From: Rummeliibacillus pycnus_B
GTDB lineage: Bacteria > Bacillota > Bacilli > Bacillales_A > Planococcaceae
Assembly: GCF_050459865.1 (NCBI RefSeq)
Contig: NZ_JBCMNM010000015.1
Span: 1 to 64,000, forward strand
Direction of reading: 5' to 3'
DNA: 64,000 bases
The position numbers were made by a program, and so were the translations under genes. The notes under the pieces were generated by a model. That model was given only the letters and a program-made list of their open reading frames with translations, made no database searches and was not told the DNA's origin. Of the stretch, positions 53,138 to 62,232 are shown piece by piece (positions within the stretch are counted from its first letter, which is position 1; each line of letters opens with the position of its first letter).

Positions 53138-54166
53138 TTATTGTAGTAAGTGAAGCATCTCTTCTGCAGCAGCTGAATCCGTTATTAAAACAGATTGTTT
53201 TGCTCCGTGTTTAAAGTAAGATAGGATGGCTTTAGCTTTATTCTTCCCACCAGCTACTGCAATAATACTTTTACATCTATTTACTTGTTCTAATTGGATT
53301 CCGACAGTACGAATTCTTTGTACTGCCTTTCCTTGTTCATCGAAATAATAACCAAAGGCCTCACTGACAGCGCCACTTTCAAGTAAAGATTGTTTTTCTT
53401 CTTCACGTGATTTACGTCTTTCTGCCATTTCTAAAGCAGAGCCAATACCGTGAATGACGACATCTGTTTGATCATATAACTCAATCATTTCTTTCACGAT
53501 TGGTTCTTGAATAATTGCATTATAAGCTGGTTCACTTAAATGTTCTGGTAAATACAAAGTACGATATGTGTTGTCAGTATTCCCTGCAAATGTTGCTGCA
53601 ATAGTGTTAGCTTGCAGCCTCATCTCAACTCCCATACCGCCTCTAGCAGCGATAAAGTTTAGATCAGTTAGTTTTTCTGAAGGAGTAAGACTATCTGCTA
53701 TGGCAGCTAATGTACTTCCACCTGTTACAGCGACGATTTTGCTAAGACCCGCTACTAATTCTAATTGTTTTGCCGCTTCCAAACCGAGCAATGATTTAAT
53801 CGATGGAATTTCATCAAGATCTCCATCTACTATTATTACTTTTTGGATTCCAAGTATTCGTGTTAGTTGTTTTTCCATTGTGGAAATACCTGACCATTCA
53901 TAAACGAGAGGCTTTAACACTTCTAATACTTCCATTCCTGATTCAGAAATTCTCATACCAGAACGACTAGCTATAATCAGCCCTTGCTCACGTAGTAAAT
54001 CCGTTTCTTTACGCGCTTCTCTTTCGCCTACTGAAAGATTTTCAGCAAGTCCTCGACGGCCAATGGGACCTATCATTTCAATCATTTGTAAAAAACGATA
54101 TCGTGTATGAAGAAGCTCAGACATTTCTGGCATCATTTTCAATTGTGCTTCCGATAATGTAGTCAT
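53138..54166 (-). CDS. cggR: Central glycolytic genes regulator
   Basis: CggR is a SorC-family repressor released by fructose-1,6-bisphosphate. The 342-residue protein has an N-terminal winged helix (ENLSVGEREARKETDLLREQG) and a sugar-binding domain (VAVTGGSTLAAIADSL, DVVIHGIGSALEMAERR, IIAVAGGKNKAKAI). It is the first gene of cggR-gap and is preceded by a promoter and two CggR half-sites (54193-54231), so it controls its own operon as in B. subtilis. Confidence 0.96.
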   Translation of the reverse strand: MTTLSEAQLKMMPEMSELLHTRYRFLQMIEMIGPIGRRGLAENLSVGEREARKETDLLREQGLIIASRSGMRISESGMEVLEVLKPLVYEWSGISTMEKQLTRILGIQKVIIVDGDLDEIPSIKSLLGLEAAKQLELVAGLSKIVAVTGGSTLAAIADSLTPSEKLTDLNFIAARGGMGVEMRLQANTIAATFAGNTDNTYRTLYLPEHLSEPAYNAIIQEPIVKEMIELYDQTDVVIHGIGSALEMAERRKSREEEKQSLLESGAVSEAFGYYFDEQGKAVQRIRTVGIQLEQVNRCKSIIAVAGGKNKAKAILSYFKHGAKQSVLITDSAAAEEMLHLLQ

Positions 54167-54192
54167 GTCTTATAACTCTCCTTCTTATCAAA

Positions 54193-54231
54193 GGGATAAA
54201 TTTTATCCCACTAAAAATTATTTTGTCCCAC
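54193..54231 (-). promoter_or_regulatory. CggR operator
   Basis: On the minus strand GTGGGACAAAAT and GTGGGATAAAAT are direct repeats 22 bases apart, the second opening a palindrome GGGATAAA/TTTATCCC. The B. subtilis CggR operator is two direct repeats of CGGGACN6TGTC. Position is 31-69 bases after the -10, the same downstream layout. Confidence 0.7.
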
Positions 54232-54261
54232 CTACTACAAAAAAATATATTTCCTGATTTG

Positions 54262-54290
54262 AGTATACAATTTCATGTCAGCATATGCAA
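54262..54290 (-). promoter_or_regulatory. cggR-gap promoter
   Basis: On the minus strand TTGCAT and TATACT are exactly 17 bases apart, directly upstream of the CggR operator. Confidence 0.75.
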
Positions 54291-54335
54291 CTTATATTCA
54301 CCAAGAAACGATAAGAATAGACAATTCAGCCTATT

Positions 54336-54572
54336 CTAATCGGCCCCAATACCTTCTAACAATGTTACATAGTCCAATACACCATACTGAATAATCTCGC
54401 CATCTTTTTCAACAACAGGAATCATCATCATATATTTCCGGTGAAGCGCATCGTCCTCTTCAATATTTACTTCTTTCACTCGAAAGGGAATGTCCTCACG
54501 TACTAAATGAAGCATGCGTTTACCATCTTCACAAAGACCACAATTCGGTCTGCTGTAATATGTAATTTCCAT
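54336..54572 (-). CDS. Glutaredoxin-like protein
   Basis: This 78-residue thioredoxin-fold protein has the redox motif CGLC near the N-terminus (MEITYYSRPNCGLCEDGKRM) and the cis-Pro region MIPVVEKDGEII. I chose ATG 54572 (AAAGGAAC upstream); an upstream ATG at 54638 would add 22 residues without a ribosome binding site. It lies between the two-component genes and cggR, and is likely a cytosolic thiol-disulfide protein of unknown partner. Confidence 0.85.
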   Translation of the reverse strand: MEITYYSRPNCGLCEDGKRMLHLVREDIPFRVKEVNIEEDDALHRKYMMMIPVVEKDGEIIQYGVLDYVTLLEGIGAD

Positions 54573-54683
54573 TTGGATGTTCCTTTCTTTTGCTATTTCT
54601 TCTATTATATAAAATAATGTCCTGCGTTGAATACTCAAAAGAATTAGGGGTTTTCAGTTGGCTGAATAAACACAAAACACATA

Positions 54684-55379
54684 TCACATCAGATTCAAAC
54701 GATATCCAGCTCCCCAAACTGTTTCAATAATCTTAGGGTTATTACTATCTTCTTCTATTTTTTCACGTATTCGATTAATGTGTACCGTCACAGTTGAACT
54801 ATCACCTATATAGTCGTATCCCCAAATTTTTTCAAAGATTTGTTCTTTGGAAAAGACGATATTTGCATTTTCTGCTAAAAAGACAAGTACTTCAAATTCC
54901 TTATTTGGAAATTTTACTTCTTCTCCATTCACATATACTTTCCAACTTTTTTTCAATATTTTTACGTGTCCGATTTGAAAGACGTCATTTGTTATATCAT
55001 TTCTATGATGAAGCAACCGTTCATAACGATTAATATGCGCTTTGACACGGGCTACCAGTTCTGCCGGATCAAATGGTTTTGAGATATAGTCATCCGCTCC
55101 TAGTCCTAAGCCTCTTATTTTATCGATTGATTCTGTCTTGGCTGTCACCATTAGAATTGGTATTTCATATTTAGCTCGTATCTCTTTGCAAAGTTCATAA
55201 CCATTTTTTCCAGGTAGCATAATATCTAGAATCAACAAATCAAAATGCCCTTGATTCAAAACTTCAATTACTGAATTACCGTCCTGGATGATTCGTGTTT
55301 CAAATCCATTTATCTCAAGATAATCTTCTTCTAACATTGCAATTTCGCTATCATCTTCGGCAATTAATACTTTATACAT
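54684..55379 (-). CDS. OmpR-family response regulator (second system)
   Basis: This 231-residue regulator has a receiver domain (IAEDDSEIAML, phospho-Asp in LLILDIMLPGKNGYEL, TAKTESIDKIRGLGLGADDY, Lys in ISKPFDPAELVARVKA) and a winged-helix DNA-binding domain (FPNKEFEVLVFL ... STVTVHINRIREKI ... TVWGAGYRL). It is 13 bases downstream of its kinase gene; the kinase-first order is less common than regulator-first. RBS GAGGGA. Targets unknown; no phased repeats of its own were found nearby. Confidence 0.93.
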   Translation of the reverse strand: MYKVLIAEDDSEIAMLEEDYLEINGFETRIIQDGNSVIEVLNQGHFDLLILDIMLPGKNGYELCKEIRAKYEIPILMVTAKTESIDKIRGLGLGADDYISKPFDPAELVARVKAHINRYERLLHHRNDITNDVFQIGHVKILKKSWKVYVNGEEVKFPNKEFEVLVFLAENANIVFSKEQIFEKIWGYDYIGDSSTVTVHINRIREKIEEDSNNPKIIETVWGAGYRLNLM

Positions 55380-55392
55380 AATCTTCCCTCAT

Positions 55393-56814
55393 TTAATAAA
55401 TGGTTGGCAATGTAATAGTTATTTTCAGCCCATCCTGGTTTGCAGCTGAAATTGTACCACCATGTTCTTCGATAATATATTTGGATATATATAATCCTAG
55501 TCCATTTCCCTCGTTTTTGCTATTTCGTGATTCATCACCACGATAAAACTGTTCAAACAGATGTGACAGTTTACCTTCATCTACACCTTTCCCATTATCC
55601 TTAATTTCGAGTACTTCTAAACGATTAATTTTGGATAAAGTAAAAGATATTTGCAAATGTTCACTTTCTGCATATTTTAGACTATTTTCAATGATATTGA
55701 TTAGCACTCGTTTTATTAAAACCGTATCGATTTCCACATTATGTTCTTCATTTGTTGTGAATAATGAAACTTTAACCTGTTTATTGGCCAAGTCATCACG
55801 AATCTCTCCTACAAATTGCTCTAGAAATAATTCAAAATCTAGTCTGTTCTTGACAAATGGCATATTACCTGTTTCTAATTTGGAAAAATCAAATAGACGT
55901 TGCAGTAGCACATCCATATCACCAGCTTTTTTGTATGCAATCGTTAAATACTGATGTTGCTTTTCTGGTGTTTTCGCTATACCATCTAACAATCCTTTTA
56001 TATACCCTTTTACAGAAGTTAGCGGCGTACGTAAATCATGTGAAATTCCTGAAATCATGTCTGTTCGAGCATTTTCATATTTTTCATTACGTTCTCTTTC
56101 CTCTAGTAAATGAGCTTGCATTTGATTAAATGCATGACAAAGTATTTCAAACTCTTCAATTCCTTGATAGACAATAGGTTCTCGAAGGTTTCCTGCTTCA
56201 ATACGTTTTTCTCCATCCATCAAATGATTGATTGGGTTAGTTACTTTCTTCACCAAACGTCTTGTAAACAATTGACTAATGACAATAATGATAATGATCG
56301 CGACTACTCCTATAACAAAATACATGCCAAAAATCGTTTCTAATCCGCCATGCTCAAGTATCGTCCAGAATGAGTTTTTCTTAACGTTAATGGTGATTAA
56401 ATCGTAGTGACTTCCATTAGAATCAAACTCTTTACGAACAATTGTTGCATAATCCCAATGATAAACTGCATTTACTTGTCCTTTTTTTTGTTTACGTAAC
56501 CCATCTATATATTCAGATTCATGATTTTTTAAATTGGAATAGACTTTCTTTTGATCTTTTGCAACATATAAATGATATCCGTACTTCGAAACTTCTTTAC
56601 TAATTCCTTGCCAATCTGTATTAGGAATTTTCATATTATTAAACAGGGTTTGTATTTCATAAACATCTTTATTTAGTTGCACTTTTTTGATTCGATTATC
56701 GATATAATCTTCGTTAAAGATACTAACAAGTGTTCCTCCAACAATAAATAATAGGATTAGGGGGAGTAAGACCATAATCGTATTTGATTGAAAAATCACC
56801 TTATTTATTTTCAT
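55393..56814 (-). CDS. Sensor histidine kinase (second system)
   Basis: This 473-residue membrane kinase has two membrane helices (about 12-32 and 162-186), an extracytoplasmic region with DWQGISKEVSKYGYHLYVAKD, HAMP linker (VTNPINHLMDGEKRI), HisKA box SGISHDLRTPLTSVKGY, and HATPase motifs IIENSLKYA, DNGKGVDEGKL and GNGLGLYISKYI. The SGISHDLRTPLTS box groups it with VanS-like and YvrG-like kinases. The signal is unknown. Confidence 0.92.
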   Translation of the reverse strand: MKINKVIFQSNTIMVLLPLILLFIVGGTLVSIFNEDYIDNRIKKVQLNKDVYEIQTLFNNMKIPNTDWQGISKEVSKYGYHLYVAKDQKKVYSNLKNHESEYIDGLRKQKKGQVNAVYHWDYATIVRKEFDSNGSHYDLITINVKKNSFWTILEHGGLETIFGMYFVIGVVAIIIIIVISQLFTRRLVKKVTNPINHLMDGEKRIEAGNLREPIVYQGIEEFEILCHAFNQMQAHLLEERERNEKYENARTDMISGISHDLRTPLTSVKGYIKGLLDGIAKTPEKQHQYLTIAYKKAGDMDVLLQRLFDFSKLETGNMPFVKNRLDFELFLEQFVGEIRDDLANKQVKVSLFTTNEEHNVEIDTVLIKRVLINIIENSLKYAESEHLQISFTLSKINRLEVLEIKDNGKGVDEGKLSHLFEQFYRGDESRNSKNEGNGLGLYISKYIIEEHGGTISAANQDGLKITITLPTIY

Positions 56815-56937
56815 TTTATATCTCCCCCTAATATTTTTAATTGAGTCAATTTAATAAGTGCTGAATATTTTCTAAATGAATCCATTTCATAAATCCATTT
56901 CGCTTTATAAATACGAACATTTCAACACGTAATGTTC

Positions 56938-57052
56938 CGCTACAGACGGCGCTTTCCACGGGCTTGGCTTCAATCTCCTCGTCACTGCGTTCCTGCGGGG
57001 CTTTCAGCTCAAGCTTTTCCCGTAGGAGTCGCCGTCTTCCGCTCCACAATGA
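56938..57052. repeat. GC-rich intergenic repeat
   Basis: 'gacggcgctttccacgggct' ... 'tgcggggctttcagctc' ... 'cccgtaggagtcgccgtctt': the ends are complementary (AGACGGCG / CGCCGTCT), as in the 51.7-kb copy, with variant inner sequence. The rest of 56815-57275 shows only the promoter region of the next gene. Confidence 0.7.
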
Positions 57053-57275
57053 ACAAAATTGGATATCAAGAAATGTTTGTATATTTTATTTGAATTTTTT
57101 GCATTATGAAATTGATTCCCTGATATTAAATAGTTGATTTGTTTACTAATTATGGTAAAGTTTTGGCTAGAATATATTTTATTTTTACACAATTAGTAGA
57201 ACTACATGAAACGTAAATTTTTCAATATAAATAGTGGAGTATATAATTTATAGAGGTTAGTAGGGAGGACAACAG

Positions 57276-58286
57276 ATGTCATTAATGGAAAAATTAAAAA
57301 TAAAATTTCCTATCATTCAGGCACCAATGGCTGGTGTTACAACACCTGAATTGGTTGTAGCTAGTGCCAATGCAGGTATTTTAGGTTCAATAGGAGCAGG
57401 GTATTTAAGCGCTGAAGTTACGAGAGCATTCATTGAAGAAGTGAAAAAAGCAACAGCAAAACCTTTTGCAGTTAATTTATTTGTACCAAATGAAGTGCAA
57501 ACTACAAAAGAAGACTTGGAAGAAGCCTATAATGTTTTGAAACCATATCGAAAAAAATTAATGATTGCAGAAGAAGGCGCTCTTTTATCAACTTCTGACT
57601 TTGATGCACAAATAGATGTCATCATTGAAGAAGGTGTAAAAGTATGTTCATTCACTTTTGGGATACCTACTGAAGATATCATAAAAAAACTTCAAAAACA
57701 TGAAATTTATACAATTGGAACTGCGACAACAGTTGAGGAAGCGATATTAGTGCAAGATCATGGTTTGGATGCAGTTGTAATGCAGGGAGAAGAGGCAGGC
57801 GGCCATCGTGGTTCATTTACTGAGCCTGAAGAATTAGTTTCTTTACAAGAACTACTCGAAGGCGTTAAAGAGAAAGTGAAAATTCCTGTAATTGCTGCAG
57901 GAGGAATTGCTACAAAAAAACAAATTCAAGCAGCTTTAGAATCAGGTGCAGATGTGGTTCAGATTGGAACAGCATTTTTGGTGAGTGAAGAAAGTGGAGC
58001 ACCAGAAATCCATAAACAACAAATTTTAAATGCAGAAGAAAATGTAACAGCTTTAACAAAAGTCTTTTCAGGAAAACTAGCAAGAGGGATAGAAAATGAT
58101 TTTATGGTTTTCATGGAAGGTAATAAGATTGCTCCTTACCCATATCAAAATGACCTAACTATTAGTATTCGTAGAAGAGCTCAGGAATTAGATATATATA
58201 GTTTAATGGCGATGTGGGCAGGAAGTAATTTACATTTGGCTGAAGCAGGGTCTGTTCAAGAAATTGTTAACCGTTTAACAAAATAA
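57276..58286 (+). CDS. Nitronate monooxygenase family (FMN)
   Basis: This 336-residue FMN-dependent TIM-barrel protein oxidises nitronates (formerly 2-nitropropane dioxygenase). Landmarks are FPIIQAPMAGVTTPELV, the catalytic-His region GEEAGGHRGSF, VIAAGGIATKKQIQAAL and GADVVQIGTAFLVS. RBS AGGGAGG. It faces fabI across a shared terminator. Although some relatives are FabK enoyl reductases, the neighbouring true FabI and the sequence favour nitronate monooxygenase. Confidence 0.88.
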   Translation: MSLMEKLKIKFPIIQAPMAGVTTPELVVASANAGILGSIGAGYLSAEVTRAFIEEVKKATAKPFAVNLFVPNEVQTTKEDLEEAYNVLKPYRKKLMIAEEGALLSTSDFDAQIDVIIEEGVKVCSFTFGIPTEDIIKKLQKHEIYTIGTATTVEEAILVQDHGLDAVVMQGEEAGGHRGSFTEPEELVSLQELLEGVKEKVKIPVIAAGGIATKKQIQAALESGADVVQIGTAFLVSEESGAPEIHKQQILNAEENVTALTKVFSGKLARGIENDFMVFMEGNKIAPYPYQNDLTISIRRRAQELDIYSLMAMWAGSNLHLAEAGSVQEIVNRLTK

Positions 58287-58298
58287 AATATGAAAAAA

Positions 58299-58337
58299 AG
58301 GAAAGGCAGATGATGTGTTTTGCCTTTCCTTCTTTAA
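58299..58337. terminator. Bidirectional terminator
   Basis: AAGGAAAGGCA pairs with TGCCTTTCCTT around 'gatgatgtgttt', with A-rich sequence before and TCTTT after. It serves both the nitronate monooxygenase gene and fabI. Confidence 0.82.
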
Positions 58338-58359
58338 TAAGATTTTTAGTTTTGTATGC

Positions 58360-59142
58360 CTAAACACCCATAATATTATAGCCGCCATCTACATAAATCA
58401 CTTCTCCAGTAACTCCACTAGATAATTGACTTAGCATAACAACAGTCATATTGGCAACTTCTTCAGGTGTAACATTACGTTTAAGTGGTGCAGTTTCTTC
58501 CATTTTGTTTAAAATCTGATTGAAAGAAGGCACACCTTTTGCAGCAAGTGTTTTAATAGCTCCTGCAGAAATAGCATTTACACGAATACCATCAGCACCA
58601 ACATCAGAAGCCAAGTATCTTACAGAAGCTTCTAGCGCTGCTTTTGCAACACCCATTACATTATAACCTTCTAGCACTCGTTCAGCACCTAAGTAAGACA
58701 TTGTAACGATTGAACCGCCTTCTGTCATATAAGGTCTTGCAGCGTTAGCAACAGCGATTAATGAGTAAGCACTTGTATCTTGTGCAAATGCGTAACCTTC
58801 ACGAGATGTTTCAATAAAACGATTTTTTAAGTCTTCTGCATGTGCAAATGCAACTGAGTGAACAATCCCATGAATTGTACCAACTTTTTCACCAATTTCT
58901 TGGAATGCTTGTTGAATACTTTCATCACTATTTACATCACATTGCACCACATGTGGTTGCAAATCTTCATACTTAGCAAGTTGTTTTTCTAATTTCATTA
59001 AAGAGCGTTCTTTACGATATGTGAAAATAACGTTAGCGCCAACTGACATTAATGCTTTAGCAATTCCCCAAGCAATACTTCGATCATTTGCAACGCCCAT
59101 TACCACGATATTTTTATCTTTTAATTGTAATAAATTATCCAT
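58360..59142 (-). CDS. fabI: Enoyl-[acyl-carrier-protein] reductase
   Basis: Carries out the last reduction of each fatty-acid elongation cycle with NAD(P)H. The 260 residues have the FabI-type Rossmann start VVMGVANDRSIAWGIAKAL, SVAFAHAEDLKNRF, and the catalytic Y-x6-K in YNVMGVAK. It is a known triclosan target type. Its promoter overlaps a FapR box, so expression should follow malonyl-CoA level. RBS CAGGAGGC. Confidence 0.96.
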   Translation of the reverse strand: MDNLLQLKDKNIVVMGVANDRSIAWGIAKALMSVGANVIFTYRKERSLMKLEKQLAKYEDLQPHVVQCDVNSDESIQQAFQEIGEKVGTIHGIVHSVAFAHAEDLKNRFIETSREGYAFAQDTSAYSLIAVANAARPYMTEGGSIVTMSYLGAERVLEGYNVMGVAKAALEASVRYLASDVGADGIRVNAISAGAIKTLAAKGVPSFNQILNKMEETAPLKRNVTPEEVANMTVVMLSQLSSGVTGEVIYVDGGYNIMGV

Positions 59143-59166
59143 AATAGCCTCCTGTAATAGTTACTA

Positions 59167-59213
59167 TTAGTACCTGATACTAAAATAGTACCTTATACAG
59201 AGTGAGAATGCAA
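59167..59213 (-). promoter_or_regulatory. fabI promoter with FapR operator
   Basis: On the minus strand TTGCAT (59213-59208) and TACTAT (59190-59185) are 17 bases apart, followed at the start site by TTAGTATCAGGTACTAA (59183-59167), an almost exact match to the FapR box (TTAGTACCTGATACTAA read on the plus strand). The layout indicates repression by FapR. Confidence 0.85.
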
Positions 59214-59263
59214 TAAAGAAATTAATGTATCTTGAATACTAAATGTGTTTGAAGCTTATCAAT

Positions 59264-59304
59264 AAAAAAACACATGAGAAAAGTCAATTCTTTTCCCATG
59301 TGCT
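59264..59304 (-). terminator. Terminator of the ferredoxin gene
   Basis: On the minus strand GCACATG-GGAAAAG pairs with CTTTTCTCATGTGT around 6 bases, followed by TTTTTTT. Confidence 0.85.
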
Positions 59305-59326
59305 TGTTGAATACTTTATTATAAAA

Positions 59327-59575
59327 CTATTCGTATTTTAGTGCGTCGCCTTCGAAAGATTCATCTGCTACTTTAATAGAATCAGTTGGGCAACCTTCGA
59401 ATGCATCTTCCATATCTTCCATTAAATCTTCTGGAACTTCAGTAGTACCCATGTTATTATCTAAAATAACGAAGGCAATACCTTCATCATCATAATCATA
59501 AATATCTGGTGCTGCTGCCCCACATGCACCACATGCGATACAAGTATCTTTATCAACAATGGTAAATTTCGCCAT
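59327..59575 (-). CDS. fer: 4Fe-4S ferredoxin
   Basis: This 82-residue acidic electron carrier has the single-cluster pattern CIACGACGAAAPDIYDYDD and a distant CPTDSI cysteine, like B. subtilis Fer. Its redox partners are not visible here. It is divergent from ypbB-recQ, the conserved Bacillales arrangement. RBS AAAGGAGAG. Confidence 0.95.
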   Translation of the reverse strand: MAKFTIVDKDTCIACGACGAAAPDIYDYDDEGIAFVILDNNMGTTEVPEDLMEDMEDAFEGCPTDSIKVADESFEGDALKYE

Positions 59576-59678
59576 TCTACTTCTCTCCTTTTACGATCAA
59601 TCCCTATAGCTACTTATTTATTCTAAAACGCTTTTCCTCACATTTCAACCTAAATTACTTTTTATCGGAGGAATCTTG

Positions 59679-60716
59679 ATGTATCTACAGCAATTATTAT
59701 TACATATTTTCCAAAAATTCAATGGTCAACGTTCAGAATCAGCAGCATATCATTTACTGCGTGGAAAACGTTCAGGGCAAACGATACAAGATGTTGGGAC
59801 GTTTGGATTGCACGAATATTTCTGTATTATACCGAAGCTTTCAAAAGATAATTATAAGGATGCATTTGACCAATTAATTGAAAATGGCTGGATATTTTAT
59901 GATGAAAATAAAATGTTACAACTATCGACAAGAGGAAAAGACGTTTTAGTAAAATCTCCTACATTTCACTTTAATGGTTGGTTTTATAGAGGAAATGAGC
60001 GTACATTCTTTAAACGATTATCATTAGTAGTACAGACATTATCACATATTCATGCTAAAGATTGGCGTTTTATACCCATACAAAAAGAGGAAGAAATCCA
60101 ACAGTGGGTAAAAAATTTTTTAAAGCATCATGCATATAAAAATGTGGATTTTCGCTTACAATTAAGAGAAGAGATAGAAGTTTCATTCAAACAGTTACAA
60201 ATTTCTGAGGAATCGAAGCAGATTGCCATGCTTCGATTGACTGGATATCAACTTACAGGTTGGACATGGCAACAACTTGCTAGGGAGTTTGATTGTTCGG
60301 AATTAGATACACAACTTATGCTTGTGGAGTTATTACATATATGGCTCGACTGTATTACTAATGCATCAAATCCATACCCTCTATTACACCAAATATCTGA
60401 AAATATAAGGATTGAACTCTTGTTAACAGATTCTACAAAAAAAACGGTAGATTTATATGAAAGAGGATATTCACTTGAACAAATCGCCTATATGCGTCAC
60501 TTAAAATCGAGTACGATTGAAGATCATTTTGTTGAAATGGCTATGACGGACCCACGTTTTCCTCTTGTTCAATTTATAAAAGAAGAGGATGTTCAAAAAG
60601 TGATAAAAGTACTAAACGAAACAGGGAGTAAAAGATTAAAGGTAATACGTGAACAACTTCCGCAATTATCTTATTTTCAAATTCGTTTAGTCATCGCTGC
60701 AAAAGGAGGAAAATAA
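59679..60716 (+). CDS. ypbB: YpbB-type helix-turn-helix protein
   Basis: This 345-residue protein of unknown function is always found before the RecQ-like gene in Bacillales. The C-terminal third has a helix-turn-helix of the kind found at RecQ/HRDC C-termini (TVDLYERGYSLEQIAYMRHL and KSSTIEDHFVEM). ATG 59679 is chosen (GGAGG at 59668-59672); a TTG three bases before is an alternative. It ends 1 base before recQ, so the two are co-transcribed and YpbB probably works with the helicase (inference). Confidence 0.88.
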   Translation: MYLQQLLLHIFQKFNGQRSESAAYHLLRGKRSGQTIQDVGTFGLHEYFCIIPKLSKDNYKDAFDQLIENGWIFYDENKMLQLSTRGKDVLVKSPTFHFNGWFYRGNERTFFKRLSLVVQTLSHIHAKDWRFIPIQKEEEIQQWVKNFLKHHAYKNVDFRLQLREEIEVSFKQLQISEESKQIAMLRLTGYQLTGWTWQQLAREFDCSELDTQLMLVELLHIWLDCITNASNPYPLLHQISENIRIELLLTDSTKKTVDLYERGYSLEQIAYMRHLKSSTIEDHFVEMAMTDPRFPLVQFIKEEDVQKVIKVLNETGSKRLKVIREQLPQLSYFQIRLVIAAKGGK

Positions 60717-60717
60717 T

Positions 60718-62157
60718 ATGGTAGAGCTGGAGCAATTATTACAGCAATATTTTGGCTATACAACATTTCGACCAGGTCAAAAAGAAGTCATTGAAGCGGT
60801 GATTCAAGGGAAAGATGTCATTGCTCTTCTTCCAACTGGGATGGGAAAATCGCTTTGTTATCAGCTACCAGGATATATTTTAAATGGTCCTGTATTAATC
60901 ATTTCTCCGTTACTTTCCTTAATGCAGGATCAGGTAGAACAGTTAAAGCGATTTGGAGAAAAACGAGTAATTGCGTTAAATTCGTTTTTGCAAGGTACCG
61001 AAAAACGGTTGGTATTAGAGAATCTTAGTAAATATCGCTTTATCTTTACTTCACCAGAGATGCTTGCAACGCAAGCTACTCAAAATGCTTTTCAAATGGT
61101 CCAATTCTCACTTATTGTTGTAGACGAGGCACATTGTATTTCTCAGTGGGGATTTGATTTTCGACCAGATTATTTGAAAATTTCGGAATGGATTCCAAAA
61201 CAGCAACGTCCACCAATATTAGCATTAAGTGCAACAGCAACGAAGACAGTTGTGGAAGATATAAAAACATATCTAAATATGTCTAATCCATTTGAATATA
61301 TTCATTCTGTAGAAAGAGCTAATCTACATTATGACGTTGTGAACACTCAATCTGTTGAAGAAAAATTTGAGTGGATTATCAATCATATAAGGCAAACGGA
61401 AGGACCAGGAATTATCTATTCTCAATCGCGGAAAAAGACTGTTGCCTATGCTGAAGCATTAATAGGCAATCATATTCGGGCAGCAGCATATCATGCAGGA
61501 ATGGGGAATGAAGATCGTCAATTTATACAGCAACAGTTTTTATCAGGTGAATTGGAATGGATTTGTGCGACAACTGCTTTTGGTATGGGTGTTCATAAAG
61601 AAAATGTACACCAAGTTATTCATGATCATATTCCGGCGACAATGGCCAATTATATGCAAGAAGTAGGTAGAGCTGGACGTGACGGTGAAGATGCATTAGC
61701 AATCTTAGTATATAGCCCAAGAGATGAAGATTATACGCAATATGTAGTAACAGAAGATTTACCAGAGGCATTTCATGTTACATTATATGAAGAGTATGTA
61801 AGACGAGGGGAAAACCCGAAAAAAATGCTGGATATACAACAGATAAATGAAACAGGATATCGTGTACTATCTTATTGGATGGAACAGCTTCCTGCAGAAG
61901 AAGTTATCCAAAAATTAAACAGTCTAAAACAACAAAAAATTCAACAAATCATGCAAGTAGCGACTTTCATAAAAGGGGAGCATTGTATGCGTGAACAATT
62001 AGTTGCTTATTTTGATCAGGAATTGGAACAAAAACCTACAAATTGCTGTCATTATTGTGGAATAAAATATGATGATATTATTGATGAAAGAAGTTCGGAT
62101 TATGGATATAAAGAACTATCTAACTGGGCGGAAAGACTCTGTTCAATACTTCCATAG
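60718..62157 (+). CDS. recQ: RecQ-family ATP-dependent DNA helicase (RecS type)
   Basis: This 479-residue 3'-5' DNA helicase has FRPGQKEVI (motif 0), LLPTGMGKSLCYQ (Walker A), VVDEAHCISQWGFDFRPDYL (DEAH), ALSATATKT, IIYSQSRKKT, ATTAFGMGVHKENV and QEVGRAGRDGE. A zinc-binding cluster follows (HCMREQLVAYF ... NCCHYCG). It lacks the winged-helix-HRDC end of longer RecQ proteins; the HTH carried by YpbB may replace it. B. subtilis calls this paralog recS. Confidence 0.94.
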   Translation: MVELEQLLQQYFGYTTFRPGQKEVIEAVIQGKDVIALLPTGMGKSLCYQLPGYILNGPVLIISPLLSLMQDQVEQLKRFGEKRVIALNSFLQGTEKRLVLENLSKYRFIFTSPEMLATQATQNAFQMVQFSLIVVDEAHCISQWGFDFRPDYLKISEWIPKQQRPPILALSATATKTVVEDIKTYLNMSNPFEYIHSVERANLHYDVVNTQSVEEKFEWIINHIRQTEGPGIIYSQSRKKTVAYAEALIGNHIRAAAYHAGMGNEDRQFIQQQFLSGELEWICATTAFGMGVHKENVHQVIHDHIPATMANYMQEVGRAGRDGEDALAILVYSPRDEDYTQYVVTEDLPEAFHVTLYEEYVRRGENPKKMLDIQQINETGYRVLSYWMEQLPAEEVIQKLNSLKQQKIQQIMQVATFIKGEHCMREQLVAYFDQELEQKPTNCCHYCGIKYDDIIDERSSDYGYKELSNWAERLCSILP

Positions 62158-62232
62158 TTGTAACTGAACGTACATTTACATTTTACTAGTAATTCGTCAT
62201 AATAATGTTATATCAAAATTGGGGGGATATTG

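Noticed and set aside
54573..54638. Longer start for the glutaredoxin-like protein
   Set aside because: The extra 22 residues lack an RBS and precede the typical N-terminal strand; ATG 54572 has AAAGGA.
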